In this document: in pieces, positions 1-11,226 of the stretch
Layout: every line of letters begins with the position of its first letter
Numbering within the stretch: the first letter of the stretch is position 1
From: Closterium sp. NIES-65
Taxonomy: Eukaryota; Streptophyta; Zygnematophyceae; Desmidiales; Closteriaceae
NCBI GenBank assembly: GCA_948144175.1
Contig: CANXME010002068.1
Location: 6,621,501-6,685,500 of the forward strand
Reading direction: 5' to 3'
Length of the DNA stretch: 64,000 bases
The notes under the pieces: model-generated
What the model saw: the letters and a program-made list of their open reading frames with translations, nothing else
Told to the model about the DNA's origin: nothing
Database searches by the model: none
Program-made: the position numbers and the translations under genes

Positions 1-806
1 CATGGTAGACCGTGTTGTGGTTGTTACATGCAGCAGGACCCCAAACACCAGGTAAGTTAACTCGCCTTAAGCGCTCGGCTACTCACGCGTGCGAGCCTTT
101 CAGTCACTTCTATCCATGGCAGATCAGGAAAGGCTTTTTTAAGGGCCCGCCCAAGAAGCCTGCGGATTGATCACGACGAATTGGGTTATACAACCGAGTT
201 CTAACTTGAGCACAAAAGGTGACGCCAAACCCCGAACTCACTCGTTGATGTCCCTAAACACAGCTTTGCACATGTTGAAGTGGACGCATGCAGAGTCGTG
301 AACTGGTTCTTGTGGCGTCTTGGCCTGGTATTCGTCCTTTGTTAGCAGCAGCAGCAGACGGGGGTCGCTCTGCCCGTGCACGCCCTCCCCTGCCCCTCGT
401 CGCACTGCCCCGTGCACGCCCTGCCCTACGTCGCGCTGCCCGCACACGCCCTGCCCTGTCCGTTGCGTCACCCTAGGGCACGCGCGCCGCTCATGCCCGG
501 CCTATCGCGTCGCCCCAATGCCCGCGCGCCGCCCTGCAGCCTGTCCGCACACCGCCCTGCTAGCCAAGCGCCGCCTTGCCCTACCAGCGCGCCGCCCTCC
601 AGCCTGCCCTCGCGCCCCTTGCTAGCCCCGCGCCTCCCTGCCCGCGTGCCGCCTTGCTCTGCCCGCAAGCCGCCCTGGTGGCCACTGTGCTGCCCTGCCC
701 TACCCTAGGCGCTGCCCTTCCTTGGCCGTTCGCCACCCTGCCGTGTGCGTTTCCCTAGTGCACACGCGCCGCCCTGCTCGTCACGCGCCACCCTGCTCTG
801 CCCGCT
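1..806. other. Low-complexity leader upstream of Copia gag fragment
   Basis: No gene is visible. From about 370 to 800 the sequence is a C-rich degenerate repeat built on CCCTGCC and GTCGCGC-like words. It runs directly into the gag start at 807, so it is probably the untranslated leader of that retroelement. It resembles a decayed version of the hairpin arrays at 10.2 kb and 61.2 kb, but its units no longer fold well. Positions 1-270 show nothing recognisable. Confidence 0.4.
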
Positions 807-1680
807 ATGGCTACTCTCAGTGCTCTCACTTTCGATCCTGAGGGTCGTCCGATCCAGTTCGATACGTGGTTTGATGACTTACAGCTATACCTAGTGATTC
901 TAGAGAGAGCGTTTCTTTGTTTGATCACAAGTCTGGGGCCTTTCTAGCCCCTCCTGGTATAGCTCACATTGCGACTCGCTCACAATGGCTTACCCGTGAC
1001 GCTGCTGCTCACTTAGCCATTCGCAACCACGTGCGGTTAGCCGAACGCGCTCATTTTGGCTAGCATAAGACTGCTAAAGCTATGTACGACGCTCTAGTCG
1101 CTCGTTAATCTTCCCCTGCCAATGCTGCTCTTGGCCGCCTTTGCCACAGTCGACGATTTAGTCACCCACCTATGCACCAGCGACACTCGCTACTGCGCCG
1201 CGCTTTCTAGACAAGAACCCCCCCCCCCCCCCCCCCCCCATGTACATCGCTCTCTACTTCATAGTCACCCGCCTCCCTGACTCTCTTAGCGCAATCGGAG
1301 ACCTCTTTCTCGCCATGGACTCCACAGACCTCACGGTCGACCTGCTCGAGAAGCACCTCCTTGCAGCTGAGGCTAGCATAGTTATTGTAGGTGCTGCTCG
1401 TGGCACTCCTCGCACTCCCTTCTTCGAGGGGTCTTACCCCTTCCCCCTTGCCCCCTCCTACGATTCTGCTGCTGCTCTTCACTTCCTTCAAGCTGAGGAG
1501 GTCGGGGCTGCGTCTGCTCCTAGTGGGAGGCGCCGCAGCGGCAGGGGCAAGGGGCGATGGTGGAGGTGGCAGTGGTGGCGGAGGGAATGGTGGTGGGAGT
1601 GGAGGCGTTGGTGGCGTCAATGGGGGCGGCATTGAGGGTGGTGGCAGTGGAAGTGGTGGCGGCATTGGGAGTGGTGGCAG
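807..1680 (+). pseudogene. Copia retrotransposon gag fragment, broken
   Basis: The conceptual protein starts with ATG at 807 (MATLSALTFDPEG, then a WFDDLQLYL-like stretch) and looks like the capsid region of a plant Ty1/copia Gag. It is broken by stops and frameshifts between about 900 and 1215 and by a run of about 23 C at 1218-1240. After the C run one frame resumes the Gag C-terminal half (LPDSLSAIGDLFLAMDS, then VDLLEKHLLAAE) and ends in a Gly-rich tail. No protease, integrase or reverse transcriptase follows on this strand: sequence after 1690 is an unrelated repeat. It is a dead fragment. The pol at 4.4-8.8 kb is of a similar Copia type but on the opposite strand, so the two are not one intact element. 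Confidence 0.75.
1218..1240. repeat. Poly-C tract, about 23 C
   Basis: Uninterrupted C run inside the gag pseudogene. It shifts the reading frame and is a site where assembly length may be unreliable. Confidence 0.9.
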
Positions 1681-1684
1681 TCCC

Positions 1685-1983
1685 ACCCACCCCGTGCCCC
1701 GCGTCACACCCACCCACCCACCCCATGCCACGTCTCCCCCCACCTACCTGACATGCGTCACCTCGTCACGCGCCGCTCCCGTGTACCCGTCCAAGCCGCC
1801 ACGTCAGCCCCAAGCCTCACATCCCGCCACGTCACACCCTCCACCATTAGCCACGTCAGGGAACAACCAGCCCCACGTGCCCCACGTCACACCCACCCAC
1901 CCACCCCATGCCACGTCTCCCCCCACCCACCTGAATCGATAAATATTGAGGGTTCTAAAAAGAAAAACATTCATTTTGGGCTC
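1685..1983 (-). repeat. Inverted copy of the TGACGTGG-rich repeat
   Basis: Units of the type CCACGTCACACCCACCC, repeated with CACCCCATGCCACGTC, are the reverse complement of the repeat at 12,595-12,946. The flanking 792-bp block that follows is in the same orientation at both loci, so only this part is inverted between them. No coding capacity is supported. Confidence 0.7.
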
Positions 1984-2775
1984 AATATTTGGGCCCAAGT
2001 GAACCGATAATATTGAGGGTTATAATGTGCCGCTCTTATCCTTTGAGAAAAGGTTGCTGTGGGGGGTACCGTGGCAAGTTTTAGTGGAAGAGGAGGTATC
2101 AACATTTCTTTCACCAAGTGTCCAGAACGATACTTTCTTCATTTCCTATCTGCCACAGTAGATTCGCTTGCTACCTGTTCGTCTATTGCCACTTGTCCTT
2201 CCGAATCATTCGTGTCACTTGTTTTTGTGGATGTGTCATCTTCTCTTACCGTTTCTTGTGGGTGTCACAGTTAACAGACTGTTCCACTGCATCGTACATG
2301 AAATGTGAGCTTCGTTTTACCATCCGTCTCAAGACCATTGTTAGGAATGGGTTGCAGAGCAAGCTGCATAGCAAAATGGAGGATTCACTTCGAGGTTTCT
2401 TCAGAGAGTTGTAAGCAAGCTGTTGCTCACTTTGACAGGAACAATCTTATGAAAGTAGATTCTGTACTATGCAAGAACAGAGACCTTTACATGGAAACCT
2501 GCTTGTCAGGCTTCTCTACCAGGCAGACAAAGCCAACAAGAAACACGCACGGAGACACCTAGGGGACAAGTGCGGATCTTATTAGGTACATATTAGTCTA
2601 TGCCACAGGAGGCCGTGAAAAATGGGGGGAAGCTGTGGCGCTGTTTAGGGGGCGGCGACGTTGGCGAGGGCCTTGGGCGCGATTTCAACGCCGTTGGCCT
2701 GGCTGGGTGAGGAGTTTTCAACCTGCAGCGAGAGGAGCGTCTCCTCCCACTCCTTGGCGAGGCCCTTCCATGACC
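1984..2775. repeat. 792-bp duplicated block, copy A
   Basis: This block matches 12,947-13,738 at a constant offset of 10,963 bp, with scattered substitutions and no net indel in the stretches compared. It carries the last part of the starch synthase final exon plus about 660 bp of 3' flank. Similarity stops at 2775, inside the exon, where the sequence becomes unrelated. The intact gene is at the other copy, so this one is the duplicate. Confidence 0.9.
2645..2775 (-). pseudogene. Granule-bound starch synthase 3'-end fragment
   Basis: About 43 C-terminal codons of the GBSS last exon, including its TAA stop, were carried here by the 792-bp duplication. The sequence matches 13,608-13,738 closely. 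Upstream exons, catalytic domains and splice sites are absent, so this fragment cannot encode an enzyme. Confidence 0.85.
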
Positions 2776-2847
2776 GGGACATGGTTGCAGCATTGGGGTC
2801 TCGTAGTCCCAGGTGATACGTATCTGTTGTTTTCTTGGCGGCATCCG

Positions 2848-3890
2848 ATATCTAAATGGCTGTAGCGCTTGTGGAGGGCCCTTGCTGATCCGCAAATGCC
2901 ATTGATTCCCACGCGGTCGCGCCTGGCAGCGCCTGCGTTGTCGTTGGAGCAACCGTTGCAGCACCTGGATTACCCGCTGCTGTTGTAGGAACACCGACTG
3001 ATGCACTTGTCTGACCTGTCGCTGCTGTAGGAATTCCGGCTACTGCACCTGTCTGACCCGTCGCAGCTATAGGAAAGCCGGCTGTTGCACCTGGCTGACC
3101 CATCGCAGCCATAAGAATTTTGGCGACTGCACCTGTCTGACCCGTCGCAGCTGAAGGAACACCGGCTGCTGCACCTGTCTGACCCGTCGCAACTGAAGGA
3201 ACACCGGCTGCTGCACCTGTCTGACCTATCGCTGCTGTAGAGACACCGGCTGCTGCACTTGGCTGACACGCTGTTGAGGTTGGAATTCCAGCTGCTGCAT
3301 CTGGCTGTGCCTCTCCAGCTGTAGGAGCACCGGCAGAGGCACCTGGTTGACCCGCTCCAGGTGCAAGCAGAGGCACCTAGCTGACCCGTTCTAGGTGCAG
3401 GAGCACCAGCAGAGGCACCTGGCTGATCCGCTGCTACTCTAGTGGCACATGCTGCAGCAATAGACCGACCGGCCACGAAGGACGAAGCGCCGGATGCGGT
3501 ACCTGTGTGACCCGCCGCAACCGTTTATGCTCCAGATGGGGCTGTTTGGGCTGGCACCTTGCTTGGATTCGTTGCGGGTTTAGGTAGACGCACATGTGAA
3601 GGACCACCAGCAGAAGGGTGGGGAGCACCTCTCGTTGTACGAGCTGCTTGTGCTGATGCTCCGACTGTTCGAGCCGGCGGTGGGGCTGTAGCGGTGGAGT
3701 CGGCGGCTTCATGCATGTTCAAACCCTCCAGGTCAGCCATCGGCAGCTTGAGCCCTATCTTGGAAGCGAGCTGCTGAAAGGCGGTCAAGAGTGTTGACAC
3801 AGTCATGGTCACTTTAGGTAGTACATAACACGAAACACTTTTTTCCCATACGGTAACACTACATTCCCACGAGACTAATTCGTAAATCAC
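2848..3890 (-). pseudogene. Low-complexity tandem-repeat ORF, disrupted
   Basis: I do not recognise this gene. On the minus strand an ORF (3890 to 3525) has a possible start at MTVSTLL near 3806, then a short helical segment (LLTAFQQLASKIGLKLPMADLEGLNM) and an Ala/Pro/Thr-rich stretch. After a stop and a frame change near 3375, a second ORF (3376 to 2852) consists of about nine imperfect 14-15-residue units of the type AATGQTGAAAGVPT. The underlying DNA is a 42-45-bp tandem repeat at about 2900-3470. The break could be an unrecognised intron, but no clear GT-AG pair is apparent. It lies between a duplicated block and a retroelement LTR, which fits a decaying fragment. Confidence 0.45.
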
Positions 3891-4099
3891 CTACATGATT
3901 CTGTAATGGCATACGAAAGTCCTTTATCGATGTGAACCATGTGGCTTTTTGTTTCATCATCCAGACTGACCATTTGGTTCACCATTCATGCTAATCTTGT
4001 GTGTGTGAGCTGTAGTGTTTCTGTATGTTAATCACTTGCTTGCAACCTTTCGCGTGTGCACACTCTACATAGTTCTACCCAACTGCAGATAACCAATAA

Positions 4100-4227
4100 T
4101 GTATCAGAATAACGAACAGGAATGAATGAACTACCAGCAGGATAGAATAGCAAACCCTAATTTGGGTTCTACCCCATATGGGCTACCCCACTACAGCCTA
4201 CACAATGAGTAACATATATGTTTGACA
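4100..4227 (-). repeat. 3' LTR of minus-strand Copia element
   Basis: On the minus strand a purine-rich tract ending in TATGGGGGTG immediately precedes TGTCAAACATAT, which I take as the LTR start (4227). A possible end is TGATACA at 4100. It shares the GTAGTGGGGT core and general layout with the LTRs at 12.2, 60.9 and 61.8 kb. The left boundary is uncertain. Confidence 0.5.
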
Positions 4228-7200
4228 CACCCCCATAGGCAAAGTGGGGGAGAACAAGAGGTCACAAGACCAGTCAAGAACAGCAAAGCAAGCTCAGGGT
4301 GAATCACGAAGTCACCATGCATTCTGAGCACAAGCAAAAGGCCACAAGGCCAGTTCACATGCAGAGTTATTTATATAGGAGAACAAGCACTACAGTGTTC
4401 ACAACCTAGCAAGTGTAAGTATAAAGGTATAGGTATATAGATCACAGTATAAGCAAAGTCAAGAAGTGAGCAAGTGAGGCAAAGTATGCACAAGGCCTAG
4501 AACAGTACAGAAACGCTGATGATCACAAGGTTGAAGTGCCTTGGTGAATATATCAGCAGTGTTGGCCTGAGAGGCCACATAAACAAGACGAAGCTGACCA
4601 CGCTGCTGCAACTCTCGAGCAAGGAAGTAGCGCAGAGCGATGTGTTTCGTTCTGTGCTCCAAGCTGTGGTCCTGACACAAGGCAATCATGGCCTTGTTGT
4701 CTGCGTACATAACTGGAGGAGAACGAGGCGGCTCTCCCAAGTCGGTCAGCAGGTAGGTGAGCCAGTGTAACTCCTATGCAGCCATGGCCCCTGCGTAGAT
4801 CTCAGCCTCACAACTGGAGCTGAGAACAGAAGACGAGCGGGTGGACCGCCACGAAACATAACCGGAACCAAGGCTGAAGGTGTAACTCTGTGACGACCTC
4901 TGCGTAGCCAAGTCGTCAACCCAAGAAGCATCTGCGTGACCAGTGAGGACAGCTCGAGCCCGTCCTCCAAGCACGAGCCCCATGCCCGACGTACTGCACA
5001 AGTAGCGCATCACCCTCTTAGTGGCCTTCCAGTGCTCTGGTCAATGTCTCCCGGGCGCAACGTAGCGTGCCAAGATGCTAAGAGGGTATGCTAGGTCAGG
5101 TCAAGTGCAAGTCATCAGGTACATGAGGCAGCCCACAAGCTCTGGATGCAGGCCACTCGGCTCTACGGACTCATCCGAAGGCAGAGCTGGGAGCGAGTGA
5201 CCCGTAGGCAGAGGAGTGGCCTGTGGCGAGGAGTACGTGAAGCAGAAGCGCTGAAGGACTTGCTGCACCATGTGTGACTGTGTCAAGGTACTGGTGCGCC
5301 GTGCTCTGTCCCGGGTGATCTGCAAGCCAAGATAGCTGCGCAGCTCACCCAGGTCTGTACACGTGTGTCTCTTCTGCAGCTCGGACTTCACGTGGGCTAG
5401 TCCAGCAGTGGCAAGGACAAAGTGGTCGACGTACACGAGGATGTAGAACGGCGGCAGGTCGTGCGTAGAAACAGCGACGGGCCAGCAGTAGAAGGAGCGA
5501 ACCCAAGAGCCGCAAGAGTTGTCCTTAGTGTGTCGTACCACTCACGAGGCGCCTGGCAGAGACTGTAGATTGGCTGCCGGAGGCTCCACTGGGTACCTGC
5601 AGGAAACGACCCAGTGAAGCCAGGTGGGCGGCGCAGCCAGATCTCTTCGTGCAGGCTGCCCTGTAGGAAAGCAGTGCTGAAGTCAAGAGGGTGAAGCTCG
5701 TAGTCACGCTGAGCGGCGACGTGCAGCAGCACCCAAAGAGTGGTAATCTTCGGGGTGGAGGAGAAGGTCTGGAAGAAGTTAACTCCCTGTCGCTGACTGA
5801 AGCCTCGTGCAACGTAAGTGCCTTGAAGACAGGTGGAGAACTCGGCGGCTGCTTCACCGTGAAGATCCACATGCCATCGACGATGTTCGCCCCAAGAGGG
5901 GGAACCTCGTCGACGTAAGTGCCTGTGGACTTCCAGAATGCCATCTCTGCGTCCATGGCTGACTGCCACTGAGAGGAGTAGGGACCCTCTATCGCCTCTG
6001 CGTAAGAGCGCGGGGTCGGGATATCTGGTGCATCCGGGTCTCCCTCAAGTGCAATCAGCATGGACATGAGATGAGGTACAGCAGCTGCAAAGCACTCAAA
6101 GTCCTCCTGCCTGTCCTCAAGGACGTTCGTGCCAAGAGCACAGTCACCCCCGACGGACGGAGGACAGACAGACTCAGACTCACCAACAAGGCTAGCAGCG
6201 TAGTCTAGACGACAGCGAGCAGCAAAGTCGACAAGCTCAGCAACTAAGGCGGACGTAGCAGTGGACTCAAAGGAAGGGTCACTGACAACAGTAGCCAGGA
6301 GACACGTGACAGTAGGACTAGCAGCACGAAGGCAGTCAGACTCCGGGTTCGGACCGTCAGCAAGGGAGGACGCAGGAGGAGACGGTAGAGGGACACGTAG
6401 TGGAACAGAGGAAGGACGAAGTGCCATCTGGTGCGTGCCGGGGACAGGAGGAGGACGCGTACGTGGAACACGACGACTAGTGCGAGCAGCTCGAACAGGC
6501 GACGTAGGACGAGACGCAGGCTCACGATGCTCAGCAAGACCTCCGGTCGGCCCAGTGTAAGGAGAAGGACCAGGCAGTGGGGAGGCTAGCTGTAACTGCG
6601 ACTGCGACTGGTCAGGCAGCGGACACAGTAAGGGAGGAGTAGTACCTGTAGAAGGTGGAAGAACAAGAACCTGCTAAAGGAGTGGAACGAAGTATGGCCG
6701 TGGCCGTGAAGCACCACCAGAACCAGGAGAGACAGCTCCAGCACCCCCAGCTCCAGGGTCTCTGGCTCCAACTCCTGTAGCACCACTAGCTCCAGCACCA
6801 GCAGCACCACTAACAAGAACAGCTCTAGCGCCTCCAGCTCCAACGCCTGCAGCACCACCAGCAAGACCAGCTCCAGCGCCTCCAGCTTCAACTCCTGCAG
6901 CACCACTAGCTCCAGCATCAGCAGCACCACCAGCAGAAACAGCTCCAGCGCCTCCAGCTCCATCTCCAACAGCACCTCCAGCAGCTCCAGCTCCAGCAGC
7001 ACCACCGCCTCCAGCAACTATGTAGTACCTCCAGTACGAGCACCTTCGGGACTAGCGGCTCCAGTACCTCCAGCAGCACCACTCCGGAGGCTCCAGCGTC
7101 GAGCAAACCACTCGCGCAGCGGCAGTGGAGAGAGAGACTCCGGCCCCGACAAGACACTAGAAGGGCGTCCAGGCTCAACACACTCAGGCTCAGCACCCCC

Positions 7201-8765
7201 AGGCTCAGTACCTCCAGGCTCCGCACGCTCAGGCTCAGCACCCCCAGGCTCCGCACCCGTAGGCTCAGCACCCCCAAGCTCCGCGCCCTCCGACTCAGCA
7301 CCCCCACGCTCAGCACCCCGAGGCTCCGCACGCTCAAGCTCAGCACCCCCAGGCTCAGCACCCGCAGGCTCAGCACCTCCAGACGCACCACCAGCAGACG
7401 CACTAGAGTCGACAGCTACCTCGACATGCTTGACAGGGTCTACCGAGGACACACATGAGGGAGCAGGACCCTGAGGGGGGGGTGGGTCTACCGGAGGAGG
7501 ACCTAGTGCTAGGAAGAGCGGCGGAGGAGAAAGAGGGGCAGTGCGGTAGGGGAAGAGACGGTAAAAGGGAACCGACTCGTCAAACGTGACTTCTTGAGAG
7601 GGCAGGACACGGCGCGAGGTGGGGTGGTAAAACTGACAACCAGACGCGTCAAGGACAAAGCCAAGGAAGACACAGGGAACGGCGCGAAAGGAGAGCTTGT
7701 CCGCAGACGTATCGCGGACAAAGGCTCGACATCCCTAGACCCGGAACACCGACGCAACGCCAACCTCCCCCGTCCGGCGAGGTCTCCGGCAAGAAGACAC
7801 GAGGCCAGAGGTTGAGCTGATGCGCGGCCTACTAGACTGCAAACGGCCACAGAAAATGGGGGGCAACCGCATGGATCATTGAGGTACGAGCTAGCTCCAT
7901 GACTAAGCCAATGCGGCGCTCAGCAACCCAATTCTGCTGCGGAGAGGCCCGAAGCGTGAACGTCTGGCGAATGCCCTCCGCACGACAAAAGGCCCACAAG
8001 AGGTCGGAGGAAAACTCACCACCTCTGTCAGAGTGCAGACGCAGGACTAGAAGGTCCGTCTCGAAGCGCTCGCGGAGCTGGAGAAGAACAGCGCGGATCC
8101 AAGGGATCAGAAGATCAGGGACCTCCCCCTTGCGGCACAAGGGGAAGACCGTGGTGTAACGCAAGTAGTCGTCGACAACCAGCAGAAAGTACCGCTCGTT
8201 ACCCTATCCACGGACGCGGGCTGGGCCCCACACGTCCGGGTGGAGAGTCTGCAGGGGTGCCTCTGTCGGGGGGAACAAGGAGGAGTGAGGAGGGGCGCGC
8301 TGCCGCCCCTCGACACAGGGAAGGCAGGGAGGGGCAGGCGACGGTGGGAGGGGAGGCACAGACCTGGGAAGACCAGAGACAAGGAGATGAGAGTGCATGC
8401 CACGGAGGCGTGCCACAGAGGGGTGACCAAGACGGTGGTGCCAAAGGAGCGTCTGGTGCGACAGGGCGCGACACAAGCAGGGGGCAGCAAGCTGACCTGA
8501 CGCAAACGCAGACGCAGCTACCTGAGGAGGCGCAGTAGTCTGTGTGTAAAGACTCGACCCAGGCTGACGGGTGAACGTGGCCAGGTGGCGACTGGTCCGG
8601 GAGCACGTACAGATCGCCACGCATTGCCGTCGAGGGGTGAAGGTGTCAACCCTCGCATCCTGGAAGATAGCAGTGCTCACCAAGTTCGTAGAGAACGAGG
8701 GGTGGTGGAGACCTGACAGTGACCCAGAAGGAACCGCTGGACAGGGCAGAACAGTGGAGTAATGT
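4228..8765 (-). mobile_element. 5'-truncated Copia element, degenerate pol
   Basis: Reading on the minus strand from 8765 downward, the polyprotein shows a GAG-pre-integrase zone (LWHHRLGHPS near 8.4 kb), an integrase core with LHSDRGGEF (about 8.0 kb), a spacer rich in GGAEP repeats (7.1-7.4 kb), an RVT_2-type reverse transcriptase (LDFSTAFLQG and LRRPPGFTG, 5.5-5.7 kb) and RNase H with GHADASWVDD and ADNKAMIAL (4.5-5.0 kb). The frame shifts many times. The usual YVDD active-site motif of the reverse transcriptase reads YVDH near 5.43 kb, so a catalytic Asp is lost. Gag, the 5' LTR and the primer-binding site are missing: similarity stops near 8765. Classification as Ty1/copia rests on the integrase-before-RT order. 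Confidence 0.9.
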
Positions 8766-9097
8766 GCAAGGACTGGGCTCCCAGAGGGGTGTTGGGTGCA
8801 AATTCACATTGCACGACATCCTGCCGTCTGTTTGTATGAGTATGCGTGTGCGAATGCATTCGGGTGTGAATGGAATGTTCGTGTGTTTGTTTGCTTTCGC
8901 AATTTTCGCTTGAAGCATTTGCAGGTACTCGCGCATTATGCGCTTCGGCACAACATTGTACACGCTATGAACAGTACAAGCAGAAAGGACGAGCTCGCAA
9001 AGGAACCCAAGATGGAAGCTTTGCGGTTCAGTTGAATTGATTGTGCAGATTCAGTTCTATCCAACTCGAAATTGTACTGTTTTGTTTGGTTGACTAT
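8766..9097. other. Unassigned spacer between two retroelements
   Basis: AT-richer sequence with short ORFs only. I see no gene, repeat or RNA signal here beyond the truncation edge of the Copia pol. Confidence 0.5.
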
Positions 9098-9882
9098 AGT
9101 GTAGCAGGGCAGACACTATAGAGGAACAATTTAGGTGAAGGTTGGATGTTGTTTGTCTGTATCTGCATGCTACAGGGCCAGGGGAAACCAGTGGAACCAG
9201 CATTTGGCTGGTTGGGCAAAGACAAAACAGGTTTTGTTTTTAGGACCTGAACCTGGTTGTTGTTTTCCCAGGTTGGAAAAACAGAACCAGAGGTTGTTTA
9301 CCAACCTACCACCTGCTGTTTTGTCCAGCCAAGCTGGTTCTGTTGCTTGGAATTATTTGGGATCATCCCTGGTTGTTCCCAGGTTGATTCCCAAGGTCCT
9401 TGTTAGCTTGAGCTATTTATTCCTTCTCTGTTTGTTCCTGCATATAGTCAATTTGATTCAAGCAAATTCCTCCCTTCCTGGAATTTCTTTTCTACGCGGT
9501 GCGACGGCGGAATGCTACCCGAGTCAACGCTAGTACGCTAGCACTCCAACGCTAGGCAAACGCTGTCCGAGCCATAACTTCGTAATGGCAGAACTTTTCG
9601 CGAGACAACTTGGCTTATTTTAAAGCTCTTGGAGTGAGCTTCGATATAGGAAATTCTCAGTTTAATCCGGTCGACGGTCTGCACGATACGCTGCGTGACG
9701 TTCAAGGTACTCTTGTTATTTTGACTAAGTCATTCTTCATCCCTCTCTCTACAATCTCGGACCGGAGGATAGGGGCTGGTCTTGTACCAGGCACCCAAGG
9801 ACCCTTGGAAGTGACCCCGAGGAGAGGTTTTAAGTTTGATAAAGTCTTAATAGCTTGAGTTTATTAGGCCCTTACACCAACA
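9098..9882 (+). repeat. Putative 5' LTR of an older Copia element
   Basis: The region ends in CCAACA three bases before a TGGTATCAGAG primer-binding motif (9886-9896), the position expected of a 5' LTR. A TG-starting boundary near 9098 is plausible but unproven because no 3' LTR is present. The first half is rich in interleaved GGTT/AACC words. The matching gag start lies at 11,764 once the two inserted elements are removed. Confidence 0.45.
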
Positions 9883-9885
9883 AGC

Positions 9886-9896
9886 TGGTATCAGAG
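9886..9896 (+). promoter_or_regulatory. Primer-binding site, initiator tRNA-Met type, interrupted
   Basis: TGGTATCAGAG matches the complement of the 3' end of plant initiator tRNA-Met, the usual Copia primer. It is cut after CAGAG by the insertion at 9897-11,194; the other half (CAGAGCTG) resumes at 11,195. Confidence 0.8.
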
Positions 9897-10148
9897 TGTC
9901 ACAACTTATATTTGTAACTGCCTGTAGCTGTAGTTAGTGTAGTTATTTAAACTTTGTATTGGTGGTGCACCTTATGTGTTTCCTTTGCTATATGTACTTC
10001 AAAACTATAGTGAAGCCACACATTCTCCCAACTTCTCTTCAACTCACTCGATACTCTCCCCTAGGGCAAAACCCGCTCGACACCTAAGTACGGGCCTAGG
10101 TTACTAAGCCTAGGCCCATTCTTTCAACTTAGCCTATTACTCTCGACA
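9897..10148 (+). repeat. 5' LTR of miniature element
   Basis: 252 bp, TG...CA ends. It contains an 11-bp-arm inverted repeat GGGCCTAGG(C/T)T...AGCCTAGGCCC at 10,092-10,117; the T in this copy is the only difference seen from the 3' LTR. Confidence 0.95.
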
Positions 10149-10210
10149 TGTTATCGGAGCTTTTTACGACCTGGCCTGTGGGCCCGCCCTACGCTTCCGC
10201 TATGATTTTT

Positions 10211-10462
10211 TGGTCGCGCGCCTAGGGCGCGTGACGATTTCTACTTAGTCCCGCCCACGGGTGTGTGACTCCTACTCTGCCCGTCGCGCGCCCCGTGGCA
10301 CGCGACGGTGCCCTTCATCTGCCCATCGTGCGCCACGTGGCACACGATGGTGCCCTGCTCGTCGTGCGCCCCTAGGCGCACGATCGGGCCCTTTTTCTTC
10401 TACTACCCGTCGTGCGCCCCGTGGCACTGGCACGCGACGGGCCTTTCCGCCCCTGCTCTCCC
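10211..10462 (+). repeat. Array of five GC-rich hairpins with compensatory changes
   Basis: Each unit of about 30-50 nt pairs left and right arms around a short loop such as CCGT, ACGT or CCTA. Unit 2 has arms CCGTCGCG and CGCGACGG; unit 3 has CCATCGTG and CACGATGG, so two base pairs changed on both sides together. The pairing, not the primary sequence, appears conserved. The array lies directly after the primer-binding site, where retroelement RNAs often carry packaging or dimerisation signals; that role is an inference. Confidence 0.75.
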
Positions 10463-10942
10463 TGAAGCCGCCCCTGACCCATCTTCACCGACACCTTTTC
10501 GCCGCTCTGCGGCTTTCTTCCTTCCCACCCCCTTCTTCCTTTGTCTCCCTGCAGCCGTGGGGAGGAGGGTATGGGGGTGGAGGGTGTTGGAGTGTGGGGT
10601 CAACTCTCTCCCTTCCCCTCCTCCTTCTTTCAGTCCCACCGCTGCAGCTGCCGCTGGGGGGGGAGGGTGTGAGGATGTGGGGGAGCAGGGGGAGTGGTAC
10701 CGGGGTGGCGAGTGTGAGGCAACAAGCAGCCGTCCCTCCACCTCTCCTCTCTTCCCCCCTTCTCTGCTGCTTCTGCAGCAGTGTGGGGGAGGGGAAGGAG
10801 GAGGGTGAGGAGATGGAGGGGGTGACCAGCTAGTGTCAGCCCGCCTGCATTACCTGCTGTTGCTTGCTTGTTCTTATTTTGCATGTGTACACCTGCAGGT
10901 TGTATTCTGCACATACTCCTGCTGCAGGCATTTATGGGGGAG

Positions 10943-11194
10943 TGTCACAACTTATATTTGTAACTGCCTGTAGCTGTAGTTAGTGTAGTTATTTAAACTT
11001 TGTATTGGTGGTGCACCTTATGTGTTTCCTTTGCTATATGTACTTCAAAACTATAGTGAAGCCACACATTCTCCCAACTTCTCTTCAACTCACTCGATAC
11101 TCTCCCCTAGGGCAAAACCCGCTCGACACCTAAGTACGGGCCTAGGCTACTAAGCCTAGGCCCATTCTTTCAACTTAGCCTATTACTCTCGACA
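10943..11194 (+). repeat. 3' LTR of miniature element
   Basis: 252 bp, near-identical to 9897-10,148. The GGGCCTAGGCT inverted repeat is perfect here (11,138-11,163). It is followed by the CAGAG target duplication. Confidence 0.95.
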
Positions 11195-11226
11195 CAGAGC
11201 TGCGTTATAGTGATCCTCGATATAGG

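Larger units (their letters stand above)
9897..11194 (+). mobile_element. Non-autonomous miniature LTR element (TRIM-like), TSD CAGAG
   Basis: Two 252-bp direct LTRs (9897-10,148 and 10,943-11,194) start with TGTCACAAC and end with CTCTCGACA. By eye they differ at one base, so insertion is recent. The 5-bp target duplication CAGAG (9892-9896 and 11,195-11,199) is exact. A degenerate primer-binding site (TGTTATCGGAGC) follows the first LTR and a polypurine tract (TTTATGGGGGAG) precedes the second. The 794-bp interior has no gag or pol; it begins with an array of GC-rich hairpins and continues as low-complexity sequence. It must be moved by proteins of another element. It landed inside the primer-binding site of an older Copia element. 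Confidence 0.95.

Noticed and set aside
2059-2562. Short ORFs shared with 13,022-13,525
   Set aside because: Conserved only because the block is duplicated; they lie in GBSS 3' flank and show no coding pattern.
10261-10833. ORF of 190 codons in the miniature LTR element
   Set aside because: Its sequence is the hairpin array plus low-complexity DNA; no Gag or other motif, and no similarity in frame to the sister elements.
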